From the NCBI GenBank assembly GCA_964245495.1, contig CAXTNC010000088.1, forward strand, positions 1 to 13,276: a stretch of 13,276 bases of DNA, given 5' to 3'. This DNA is from LMUY01 sp964245495. Its GTDB lineage: Bacteria > Pseudomonadota > Alphaproteobacteria > Acetobacterales > Acetobacteraceae. A model generated the notes under the pieces. The model ran no database searches and had not been told where the DNA came from. It saw nothing but the letters and a program-made list of their open reading frames with translations. This document shows, in pieces, positions 7,649-13,276 of this stretch. Position numbers and translations under genes: made by a program. Numbering within the stretch: position 1 is the stretch's first letter; each line of letters starts with the position of its first letter.

Positions 7649-8167
7649 ATGGAGATCCGATCCGCTGAAGGGACCGACCTGGCGGACATCCAGGCCATCT
7701 ACGCCCACCATGTTCTGCACGGCACCGGCACGTTCGAGGAGGCGCCCCCCTCGCTGGAGGACATGCAGGCCCGGCACGCCGCGGGTGCGGGGCGCGGCTG
7801 GGCCTGGCTGGTCGCGACGGACGACACGGGCGTGCTGGGCTTCGCCTACTATGCCCAGATACGCGACCGCTCGGCGTACCGGTTCTGCGCGGAGGACAGC
7901 ATCTACGTGCGCGAGGACGTGCGCGGCCAGGGCGTCGGCAAGGCGCTGGTGTCCCGCCTGCTGGCCGACGCCGAGCGGGCCGGGTTCCGCCAGATGGTCG
8001 CGGTGATCGGGGACAGCGAGAACGTGGGATCGGTCGGCATGCACGCGTCGCTTGGCTTCCACCTCGTGGGCACCCTGCGCGCCACCGGGCTGAAGTTCGG
8101 GCGCTGGCTGGACACCGTGTACATGCAGCGGGCGCTGGGAGCAGGAGACGACAGCGTACCGGACTGA
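7649..8167 (+). CDS. GNAT N-acetyltransferase, phosphinothricin / methionine-sulfoximine type
   Basis: A cytoplasmic GNAT enzyme of 172 residues that would move acetyl from acetyl-CoA to the amino group of a small amino-acid-like substrate. It resembles the Pat/Bar/MnaT group, where GFAYY, AYRF, then EDSIYV precede the acetyl-CoA loop RGQGVG (92-97). The closing motifs GFRQMVAVIGDSEN, ASLGFHLVGTLR and GRWLDTVYMQRAL are characteristic of this group. The native substrate cannot be read from sequence; phosphinothricin, methionine sulfoximine or another amino acid is possible, and an annotation as herbicide resistance would be over-reading. I chose ATG 7649 because the protein then starts at the usual family position (MEIRSAEGTDL) and GGGGGA lies 10 nt upstream. 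The ATG at 7562 would add 29 residues encoded by the tandem repeat. It is divergent from the secretion operon and 56 bp ahead of the SDR gene. Confidence 0.92.
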   Translation: MEIRSAEGTDLADIQAIYAHHVLHGTGTFEEAPPSLEDMQARHAAGAGRGWAWLVATDDTGVLGFAYYAQIRDRSAYRFCAEDSIYVREDVRGQGVGKALVSRLLADAERAGFRQMVAVIGDSENVGSVGMHASLGFHLVGTLRATGLKFGRWLDTVYMQRALGAGDDSVPD

Positions 8168-8168
8168 T

Positions 8169-8200
8169 GGGAACGAGCGCCCGGCCGGCGCGATGTTCCC
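8169..8200 (+). terminator. GC-rich two-part hairpin after the GNAT gene
   Basis: Outer arms GGGAAC (8169-8174) and GTTCCC (8195-8200) enclose inner arms GCGCC (8177-8181) and GGCGC (8187-8191) with a 5-nt loop and a small internal loop. The structure begins one base after the GNAT stop and ends 10 bp before the SDR ribosome site. There is no T-tract, so it is not a classical intrinsic terminator. It could be a partial terminator, a 3'-end stabiliser of the GNAT message, or a pause site that lowers SDR expression. Confidence 0.45.
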
Positions 8201-8223
8201 CACACCCAGCAGGAGCAACCGCC

Positions 8224-9099
8224 GTGGCCCTTGACCCTCGCAGGCTGTACCCGCGCCCGCCTTTCGAAGCCACGCCGCAGACCGCGCCAGGCTCCTCGGC
8301 GCGCATGAAGCCCGAGCCGGACTACGGCGAGGACAGCTACGCCGGCTCCGGCAAGCTGGCCGGACAGGTGGCGCTGATCACGGGGGCGGATTCAGGCATC
8401 GGCCGCGCCGTGGCGCTGGCCTTCGCGCGGGAGGGAGCGAACGTGCTGCTGTCCTACCTTGCGGAGGAGGAGCAGGACGCGGACGCGGCGGCGCGCGCCG
8501 TGCAGGACTCCGGGCAGCAGGCGGTCAAGCTGCCCGGCGACATCTCGGACCCGGCGCATTGCCGCGCCCTGGTGCAGGCCGCCATCGACCGCTTCGGCCG
8601 GCTGGACATCCTGGTCAACAACGGCGCGTTCCAGATGAGCCGCACCGAGCTGGCCGAGATCACCGACGAGGAATGGGACAAGCACTTCCGCATCAACGTC
8701 CACTCGCAGTTCTACCTGTGCAAGGCGGCGTTGCCGCACCTGAAGCCGGGCGCCAACATCATCAACACGTCCTCCGTGAACTCCAAGCACCCGATGCCGT
8801 CCTTGCTGGCCTATTCCGCCACCAAGGCGGCGGTCGCCAACTTCACCATCGGGCTGGCGCAGATGCTGGCGGGGCAAGGCATCCGGGTGAACGCGGTGCT
8901 GCCGGGGCCGGTGTGGACGCCGTTCGTCCCGGTGGGCATGGAGCCGGAACAGGTGAAAACCTTCGGCAGCCAATCACCCATGGGCCGGCCTGCGCAGCCG
9001 GCGGAGCTTGCGGCGGCCTACGTCTACCTGGCGTCCGACGATGCCAGCTTCACGACGGGGACGCTGCTGCCGGTGCATGGCGGGATGGTCATCTACTAG
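8224..9099 (+). CDS. SDR-family oxidoreductase, YghA / general-stress-protein-39-like
   Basis: A 291-residue classical-type short-chain dehydrogenase, an NAD(P)-dependent oxidoreductase of an unknown carbonyl or alcohol substrate, probably cytoplasmic. The N-terminal extension (PEPDYGEDSYAGSGKLAGQ) before the Rossmann fold is typical of the YghA/GSP39 group. The cofactor loop is TGADSGIG (53-60), and the catalytic residues are S184, Y197 and K201 (YSATK). The PGPVWTPF segment and the C-terminal LLPVHGGMVIY are also family-typical. The usual NNAG motif reads NNGA (132-135), a conservative swap. Start choice: GTG 8224 has AGGAG at 8211-8215, 8 nt upstream, and gives the normal family length; ATG 8167 would add 19 residues translated from the hairpin. 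It follows the GNAT gene by 56 bp. YghA-like proteins are often linked to stress, but no function can be assigned here. Confidence 0.94.
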   Translation: MALDPRRLYPRPPFEATPQTAPGSSARMKPEPDYGEDSYAGSGKLAGQVALITGADSGIGRAVALAFAREGANVLLSYLAEEEQDADAAARAVQDSGQQAVKLPGDISDPAHCRALVQAAIDRFGRLDILVNNGAFQMSRTELAEITDEEWDKHFRINVHSQFYLCKAALPHLKPGANIINTSSVNSKHPMPSLLAYSATKAAVANFTIGLAQMLAGQGIRVNAVLPGPVWTPFVPVGMEPEQVKTFGSQSPMGRPAQPAELAAAYVYLASDDASFTTGTLLPVHGGMVIY

Positions 9100-9120
9100 C
9101 GCCGCAGCCGGGCCGCAGCT

Positions 9121-9155
9121 AGGTCCAGACCCGTATCTTGCAGCAACCTGGACCT
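9121..9155. terminator. Inverted repeat between convergent SDR and polA genes
   Basis: AGGTCCAG (9121-9128) and CTGGACCT (9148-9155) are perfect 8-bp inverted arms separated by 19 bp, in the 55-bp space between the SDR stop and the polA stop; the second arm touches the polA stop codon. The position suits a bidirectional terminator, but the loop is long and there is no T-run on either side, so support is weak. Confidence 0.3.
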
Positions 9156-11854
9156 CAATGCGCTGCCGCCCAGCTCGCCCCCTTCCCCGTTTCCACCACC
9201 AACGGCACCGACAGCGTGACGGCGCTTTCCATCACTGCCCGCGCCACCTCCGCCAGCGTGTCCGCTTCCGCTTCCGGCGCCTCGAACAGCAGCTCGTCGT
9301 GCACCTGCAGCAGCATCCTCCCCGTCAGCCCGGCGGCCGACAGCGCGGCGGGCAGCCGCACCATGGCGCGCTTGATGATGTCCGCAGCCCCGCCTTGCAG
9401 CGGCGCGTTGCTGGCCTGGCGTTCGGCGTAGGCGCGCTTGGACGGGTTGCGGTCGGCGATGCCGGGCACCCAGCAGCGGCGGCCGAACGGGGTCAGGACG
9501 TAGCCGAAGGTGCGGGCCTCCTCCCGGGTCAGCTCCATGTAGGCGCGGATGCCGGGATAGCGTTGGAAGTAGGCGTCGATGTAGGTCTTCGCCTCGCCCG
9601 CGTCCGTGCCCAGCTGGCGGGCCAGGCCGAAGGCGCTGATGCCGTAGATGATGCCGAAATTGATCGCCTTGGCCCGGCGGCGCACCAGGCTCGTCATCTC
9701 CGCCATCGGCACGCCGAACACCTCGGAGGCGGTGCGGCTGTGGATGTCCTGCCCCGTGGCGAACGCCTCGCTCAGCGCCGGCACGTCCGCCACGTGGGCC
9801 ATCAGCCGCAGCTCGATCTGCGAGTAGTCGGCACTCACGAGCAGGTGGCCGGGTGCTGCCACGAAAGCCCGGCGGATGCGCCCGCCTTCCTCCGTGCGGA
9901 TCGGGATGTTCTGCAGGTTGGGGTCGTTGGAGGACAGCCGCCCCGTGGTGGTGGCGGCCATGGTGAACGTCGTGTGGACGCGCCCGGTGGCCGGGTTGAT
10001 CTCGCTCACCAGCGCGTCGGCGTAGGTGGATTTCAGCTTGGCCAGCTGGCGCCATTCCAGGATGCGCCCCGGCAGCTCCACCCCGGCATCCGCCAGGCCC
10101 TGCAAGGTGGCGGCTTCCGTGCCCCAGGTGCCGCTGCCCGTGCGGCGCCCGCCGGGCAGCTTCATCTCGTCGAACAGTATCTCGCCCAGCACCTTGGGGC
10201 TGCCAAGGTTGAAGGGCCGGCCGGCCAGGGCGTGGATATCCGCCTCCGCCGCGGCCATGCGTTCGCCGAAATCGGCTGACAGGCGGCGCAGCTCGTCCTC
10301 GTCCACGCGGATGCCGGCGCGCTCCATCTCCGTCAGCACGGGAACCAGGCGGCGTTCCAGCTGCTCATACAGCGCGGTGGCGTGCGTCCCCGCCAGGCGG
10401 GGGCGCAGCGCCTGGCGCAGCCGCAGCGTGCAATCCGCTTCCTCGCCGACATGGGCTGCAGCGCGCTCGGCCGGCACGTGGGACAGCCAAAGGCGGGCGC
10501 GCCCGGTCCCCGTCGCCGAATCCAGCCCGGCCACCGTGTGGCCCAGATGCAGGCGGGACAGCTCTTCCAGCGTGTGGGCGTGCGCCCCGGCGTCCTGCGC
10601 GTAGGACAGCAGCATGGCGTCCTCCACGGGGTCCGCCGCCGCGAACCCGGCGCGGCCCAGCGCGTGCAGCCCCGCCTTCGCATCATGGAACACCTTGAGC
10701 ACGGCACGGTCCGCCAGCACGGGGCCGAGCACGGCCTGCACCTCCGCCAGCGCCAACTGCTGCGCGGGCCGCTCCAGGTCGCCCACATGCCCGATGGGCA
10801 CGTAGCAAGCCTGGCCCGGCGCGGGGCCCCGGCCCAGCCCGGCCCGCCCCGCGCCGGCCACCGCCGGGGTGAGGGCCAGCAGGCCGCCACGCCGGGCCGC
10901 GTCGAGCACGGCGGCGAGCGCTTCAAGGTCCGCCGCGACGGGATACGGGCCGAACGGGGCGGCATCTTCCCGCGGCGGCGGGGCGGGCGCTTGGGCGTCG
11001 AGCGCGCCATCCAGGCCGAGCCGGGTGACGGTGGAGCGGAAGCCCATGCCGGTCAGCCAGCCCACCAGCGCCGCCCGGTCCGGCTGCCGCACGCCCAGCG
11101 CGTCCAGCGGCTGCGGCAGGGGCGCGTCGTCCCGCAGCACCACCAGGCGGCGGGACAGGCGGGCCTGCTCGGCGTGGGTGATCAGCAGCTCGCGCCGCTT
11201 GGAAGGCTTCATGGCGGGGGCGGCGGCCAGCACGCCTTCCAGGTCGCCGAACTCGGCCAGCAGCTGGCAGGCAGTCTTGGGGCCGATGCCGGGCACGCCG
11301 GGGACGTTGTCCACCGAGTCGCCCATGAGGGCCAGCAAGTCGGTCATCGCCTCTGGGCCGCAGCCGAACTTCTCCCGCACCTCGTCCGGGCCGATCGGCT
11401 TGCGCTTGATCGGGTCCTGCATGATCACGCCCGGGCGGATCAGCTGCATCAGGTCCTTGTCGGACGACACCACCGTCACCGTGCCGCCCGCATCCACGGC
11501 GGCCTTGGCATAGGCGGCGATCAGGTCATCCGCTTCCCAATCCGCCGCTTCCACGGCAGGCACGTTGAAGGCGGCGGTGGCGTCCCGCACCAGGGCGAAC
11601 TGCGGGGTGAGGTCGGGCGGCGGCTCCGGGCGCTGCGCCTTGTATGCGTCGTAGATGCGGTTGCGGAACGTGATCCGGCCCGCGTCGAAGATCACCGCCA
11701 AATGGGTGCCGACGTGTTCCTTCAGCAGTTGCGCCAGCATGTTGGTGAAGCCGAACACGGCGTTGACGGGCGTGCCGTCCGCCCGGGTCATCGGCGGCAG
11801 GGCATGGTAGGCGCGGAAGATGAAGCCGGAGCCGTCCACCAGCACCAGATGCAT
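9155..11854 (-). CDS. polA: DNA polymerase I (5' nuclease and polymerase intact, proofreading site degenerate)
   Basis: An 899-residue DNA polymerase I for Okazaki-fragment processing and repair synthesis. The 5' nuclease covers about 1-290, with D7 in LVDGSGFIFRAYHALP, WEADDLIA, SSDKDLMQL and GDSVDNVPGVPGIGPKTA. The polymerase domain holds motif A DYSQIELR (D676), motif B RRRAKAINFGIIYG and motif C QVHDELLF (D853). The intervening 3'-5' exonuclease fold (about 310-485) has lost its acidic metal ligands: the DxE of ExoI is replaced around T329-A331, ExoII lacks its Asp, and ExoIII reads HVGEEAD instead of YxxxD. It should therefore lack proofreading, as in Taq. ATG 11854 is the conserved start (MHLVLVDGSG); the longer form upstream is not family-like. 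The gene begins 14 bp after the zinc-finger gene with only a weak ribosome site, so translational coupling is likely. Confidence 0.97.
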   Translation of the reverse strand: MHLVLVDGSGFIFRAYHALPPMTRADGTPVNAVFGFTNMLAQLLKEHVGTHLAVIFDAGRITFRNRIYDAYKAQRPEPPPDLTPQFALVRDATAAFNVPAVEAADWEADDLIAAYAKAAVDAGGTVTVVSSDKDLMQLIRPGVIMQDPIKRKPIGPDEVREKFGCGPEAMTDLLALMGDSVDNVPGVPGIGPKTACQLLAEFGDLEGVLAAAPAMKPSKRRELLITHAEQARLSRRLVVLRDDAPLPQPLDALGVRQPDRAALVGWLTGMGFRSTVTRLGLDGALDAQAPAPPPREDAAPFGPYPVAADLEALAAVLDAARRGGLLALTPAVAGAGRAGLGRGPAPGQACYVPIGHVGDLERPAQQLALAEVQAVLGPVLADRAVLKVFHDAKAGLHALGRAGFAAADPVEDAMLLSYAQDAGAHAHTLEELSRLHLGHTVAGLDSATGTGRARLWLSHVPAERAAAHVGEEADCTLRLRQALRPRLAGTHATALYEQLERRLVPVLTEMERAGIRVDEDELRRLSADFGERMAAAEADIHALAGRPFNLGSPKVLGEILFDEMKLPGGRRTGSGTWGTEAATLQGLADAGVELPGRILEWRQLAKLKSTYADALVSEINPATGRVHTTFTMAATTTGRLSSNDPNLQNIPIRTEEGGRIRRAFVAAPGHLLVSADYSQIELRLMAHVADVPALSEAFATGQDIHSRTASEVFGVPMAEMTSLVRRRAKAINFGIIYGISAFGLARQLGTDAGEAKTYIDAYFQRYPGIRAYMELTREEARTFGYVLTPFGRRCWVPGIADRNPSKRAYAERQASNAPLQGGAADIIKRAMVRLPAALSAAGLTGRMLLQVHDELLFEAPEAEADTLAEVARAVMESAVTLSVPLVVETGKGASWAAAH

Positions 11855-11868
11855 GGGAGCAGCGGCGC

Positions 11869-12087
11869 TCAGTGCCCGGAGTCCCCGGCGCCGGGCTGCA
11901 GCACGAACACGCGGGAGCACCAGGGACAGAAGGTGCGGTCGTGCACGATGCGCAGCCACACCCGCGGATGCCCCATGCCGGCGCTGCCGCCGTCGCAGGC
12001 CACCACGCGGTCGTCCACGTGGATGATCTCAGGCTCGCCGAGCGGCATGTCAGGCGGCGGCTCTGGCGTGGACGCGCCGAACGGCAT
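11869..12087 (-). CDS. Small CHCC zinc-finger domain protein
   Basis: A 72-residue protein with the zf-CHCC pattern: C31, H40, C54 and C57 in CDGGSAGMGHPRVWL and FCPWC. This domain is shared with the mitochondrial complex I subunit NDUFS6 and many small alphaproteobacterial proteins; the bacterial role is not settled. The N-terminal 25 residues are Pro-rich and probably flexible. I chose ATG 12087 because GAGG lies 7 nt upstream (12098-12095). The in-frame ATG at 12117 would sit at or upstream of the transcription start predicted from the promoter at 12121-12148. It is the first gene of a two-gene unit with polA. The pairing may be only transcriptional, or the zinc finger may act on nucleic acid; neither is shown here. 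Confidence 0.88.
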   Translation of the reverse strand: MPFGASTPEPPPDMPLGEPEIIHVDDRVVACDGGSAGMGHPRVWLRIVHDRTFCPWCSRVFVLQPGAGDSGH

Positions 12088-12100
12088 GGGAGGACCTCGA

Positions 12101-12120
12101 CTGGTGGGAACAGCCACCGG
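12101..12120. promoter_or_regulatory. Hairpin in the zinc-finger / hydrolase divergent spacer
   Basis: CTGGTGG (12101-12107) and CCACCGG (12114-12120) pair over 7 bp, including one G-T wobble, with a 6-nt loop. It lies between the predicted -10 box of the zinc-finger/polA promoter and the zinc-finger start, so it may form at the 5' end of that message. It is also directly upstream of the ATG at 12121 on the other strand. The function is unknown and chance occurrence is possible. Confidence 0.3.
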
Positions 12121-12148
12121 ATGATAGCTGTCCTGGCCATGAGTTCAA
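12121..12148 (-). promoter_or_regulatory. Sigma70-type promoter for the zinc-finger/polA unit
   Basis: On the minus strand TTGAAC (12148-12143) and TATCAT (12126-12121) are separated by 16 bp. They match the consensus -35 at four of six bases and the -10 at five of six, notable in such GC-rich DNA. The start would fall near 12114, giving a leader of about 27 nt to the ATG at 12087. The promoter overlaps the first codons of the divergent hydrolase gene, so the two units may interfere with one another. It was identified by eye only. Confidence 0.6.
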
Positions 12149-13161
12149 CCGTTCGCGCCCTGCTGGCTTGCACGCTCCTGCTGGGGGCCTGCGCCCGGCT
12201 GCCGCCATACGGCGCGGCGGACCAGCCCATCGCCGGGCAGCCCCCGGCGCCGGACACCGTGTTCACGGCGGCGGACGGCGTCCGCCTGCCCGTGCGGGTC
12301 TGGCTGCCGCCGGACGGGCAGCCCGTCACGGCCGCCATCCTGGCGCTGCACGGCTTCAACGACAGCCGGGACCAATGGGCCTTGCCCGGCCCCGTGTTCG
12401 CGGCCGTCGGCATCGCGGTCTACGCGCCGGACCAGCGCGGCTTCGGCGACACCGCCGCCCGCGCCACCTGGCCCGGCGTGCCCGCCCTGGTGGACGACGC
12501 GGACGCGATGGCGCGCCAGATGCACCAGCGTTTCCCGGACGTGCCGCTCTACGTGATGGGGGAAAGCATGGGCGGCGCCGTGGCGCTGGACCTGGCAGCC
12601 CAGCCCAACCGGCCGCCGATCGCCGGCACCATCCTGATCGCTCCCGCCGTGTGGGGCCGGTCCGAGCAGGGGCTTGTGCTGTCAAGCGCGCTTTATGTCG
12701 CCAACGGGATCGCGCCGCGCTATCACCTCACCTCGGGCAACGTGCCGGTGGAGGTCCACGCCAGCGACAACCGCGATGCCCTGGTCGCTTTGGCGCGGGA
12801 TCCGTTGACCATCCGCAGCACGCAGGTTTCCGTGCTGAAGGGGCTGGTCGACCTGATGGACTCGGCGCAGCGGAACGCGCCCCGCGTGCAGGGCCGCAGC
12901 TTCATCGCCTACGGCGCGCATGACGACCTGATCCCGGTGGAAGCGATGAAGGTGGCCTGGGCGCACCTGCCCGCGGACACCAGGCGCGCGGTGTACCCCA
13001 ACGGCTACCACCTGCTGCTGCGCGACTTGGACCGCCAGGCGGTGATCGGCGACGTGATCGCATGGATCCAACATCCGGACGGCCTGCTGCCCTCCGGCGC
13101 GGACATCGCCGCCGCAGCATGGGCCACGCGGTATCATCCAGGGGGTGGCCTTCAGTTCTAG
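12139..13161 (+). CDS. Lipoprotein alpha/beta hydrolase (monoacylglycerol lipase / serine aminopeptidase S33-like)
   Basis: A 340-residue hydrolase that is probably a membrane-anchored periplasmic lipoprotein: SSTVRALLACTLLLGAC is a lipoprotein signal peptide with lipobox LGAC and acylated C18. The next residue is Ala, which does not retain it in the inner membrane by the E. coli +2 rule. The fold shows the oxyanion region ALHGFNDS, ResPGs-like PDQRGFGDT, nucleophile S143 in GESMGG, probable acid D262 in YGAHDDLIP and H291 in NGYHLLLRD. The family (Hydrolase_4) cleaves ester bonds of monoglycerides or lysophospholipids; the actual substrate is unknown. ATG 12139 places the signal peptide normally; ATG 12121 would add six residues and coincides with the promoter of the opposite gene. 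Neither start has a clear ribosome site. It is divergent from the zinc-finger/polA unit and 22 bp ahead of a tRNA gene. Confidence 0.92.
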   Translation: MSSTVRALLACTLLLGACARLPPYGAADQPIAGQPPAPDTVFTAADGVRLPVRVWLPPDGQPVTAAILALHGFNDSRDQWALPGPVFAAVGIAVYAPDQRGFGDTAARATWPGVPALVDDADAMARQMHQRFPDVPLYVMGESMGGAVALDLAAQPNRPPIAGTILIAPAVWGRSEQGLVLSSALYVANGIAPRYHLTSGNVPVEVHASDNRDALVALARDPLTIRSTQVSVLKGLVDLMDSAQRNAPRVQGRSFIAYGAHDDLIPVEAMKVAWAHLPADTRRAVYPNGYHLLLRDLDRQAVIGDVIAWIQHPDGLLPSGADIAAAAWATRYHPGGGLQF

Positions 13162-13183
13162 GCTGGGCTATGGAGATGATGCG

Positions 13184-13260
13184 GGACCCGTAGCTCAGCT
13201 GGATAGAGCGTCGCCCTCCGAAGGCGAAGGTCGCACGTTCGAATCGTGTCGGGTCCGCCA
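13184..13260 (+). tRNA. tRNA-Arg (anticodon CCG)
   Basis: A complete 77-nt cloverleaf. Acceptor strand GGACCCG pairs perfectly with CGGGTCC; D-stem GCTC pairs with GAGC; anticodon stem TCGCC pairs with GGCGA around the loop CTCCGAA. The anticodon CCG at 13218-13220 reads the Arg codon CGG, common in this genome. T-stem GCACG pairs with CGTGT (one G-T pair) around TTCGAAT. The discriminator is G13257 and CCA is encoded at 13258-13260. tRNA 3' ends are frequent integration sites, but nothing after it is visible here. Confidence 0.98.
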
Positions 13261-13276
13261 GTCCAGCGGTATTATG

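Noticed and set aside
10382..12124. Open plus-strand frame of 580 codons opposite polA
   Set aside because: It is antisense to intact polymerase and 5' nuclease motifs and has an Arg/Gln/His-rich low-complexity composition.
13132..13183. Promoter for the tRNA gene (TATCAT at 13132-13137)
   Set aside because: The -10 resembles consensus but no acceptable -35 lies 16-18 bp upstream, and read-through from the hydrolase gene is possible.
13184..13276. Integration site or genomic-island border at the tRNA-Arg
   Set aside because: Only 16 bp follow the tRNA. There is no integrase and no repeated tRNA 3' end in the window.

Overview
The window is a GC-rich, densely coded stretch of bacterial chromosome. 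Proteins are rich in Ala, Gly, Arg and Pro, third codon positions are almost all G or C, and spacers are short. The protein styles (a zinc-finger/DNA polymerase I pair, a multi-domain glycosyltransferase with a TPR-like head, a phosphinothricin-acetyltransferase-type GNAT) suggest an alphaproteobacterium, most likely Acetobacteraceae near Roseomonas. This placement is inferred from family resemblance; no search was run.

Left half, minus strand (about 7466 down to 1): one apparent operon. It encodes a type I secretion ABC exporter with a catalytically dead C39-like domain, its HlyD-type periplasmic adaptor, a 590-residue Sel1-repeat protein, and a large glycosyltransferase that runs off the left edge. 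The glycosyltransferase gene is interrupted by a 10-N assembly gap (1572-1581) whose length does not preserve the reading frame. No secreted substrate and no TolC-like outer-membrane channel lie in the window. The gene set suggests export of a large surface protein, possibly coupled to glycosylation.

Middle, plus strand (7649-9099): a GNAT acetyltransferase of the phosphinothricin/methionine-sulfoximine type, then a YghA-like short-chain dehydrogenase. A strong GC-rich hairpin separates them. The 182-bp divergent region between the exporter and the GNAT holds a three-copy tandem repeat and four copies of the heptamer CATCTGC (one inverted), a candidate operator array.

Right part: a small CHCC zinc-finger gene and polA lie on the minus strand, convergent with the dehydrogenase. 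The polA product has intact 5' nuclease and polymerase motifs but has lost the acidic residues of the 3'-5' proofreading site. A good sigma70-type promoter for the zinc-finger/polA pair overlaps the 5' end of the divergent gene, a lipoprotein alpha/beta hydrolase (12139-13161, plus). A complete tRNA-Arg(CCG) with encoded CCA closes the window.

I saw no insertion sequence, CRISPR array, prophage gene or rRNA. Apart from the assembly gap, every spacer is under 200 bp. The best leads are the secretion/Sel1/glycosyltransferase operon, the operator-like repeats in its divergent promoter region, the degenerate proofreading domain, and the embedded polA promoter.
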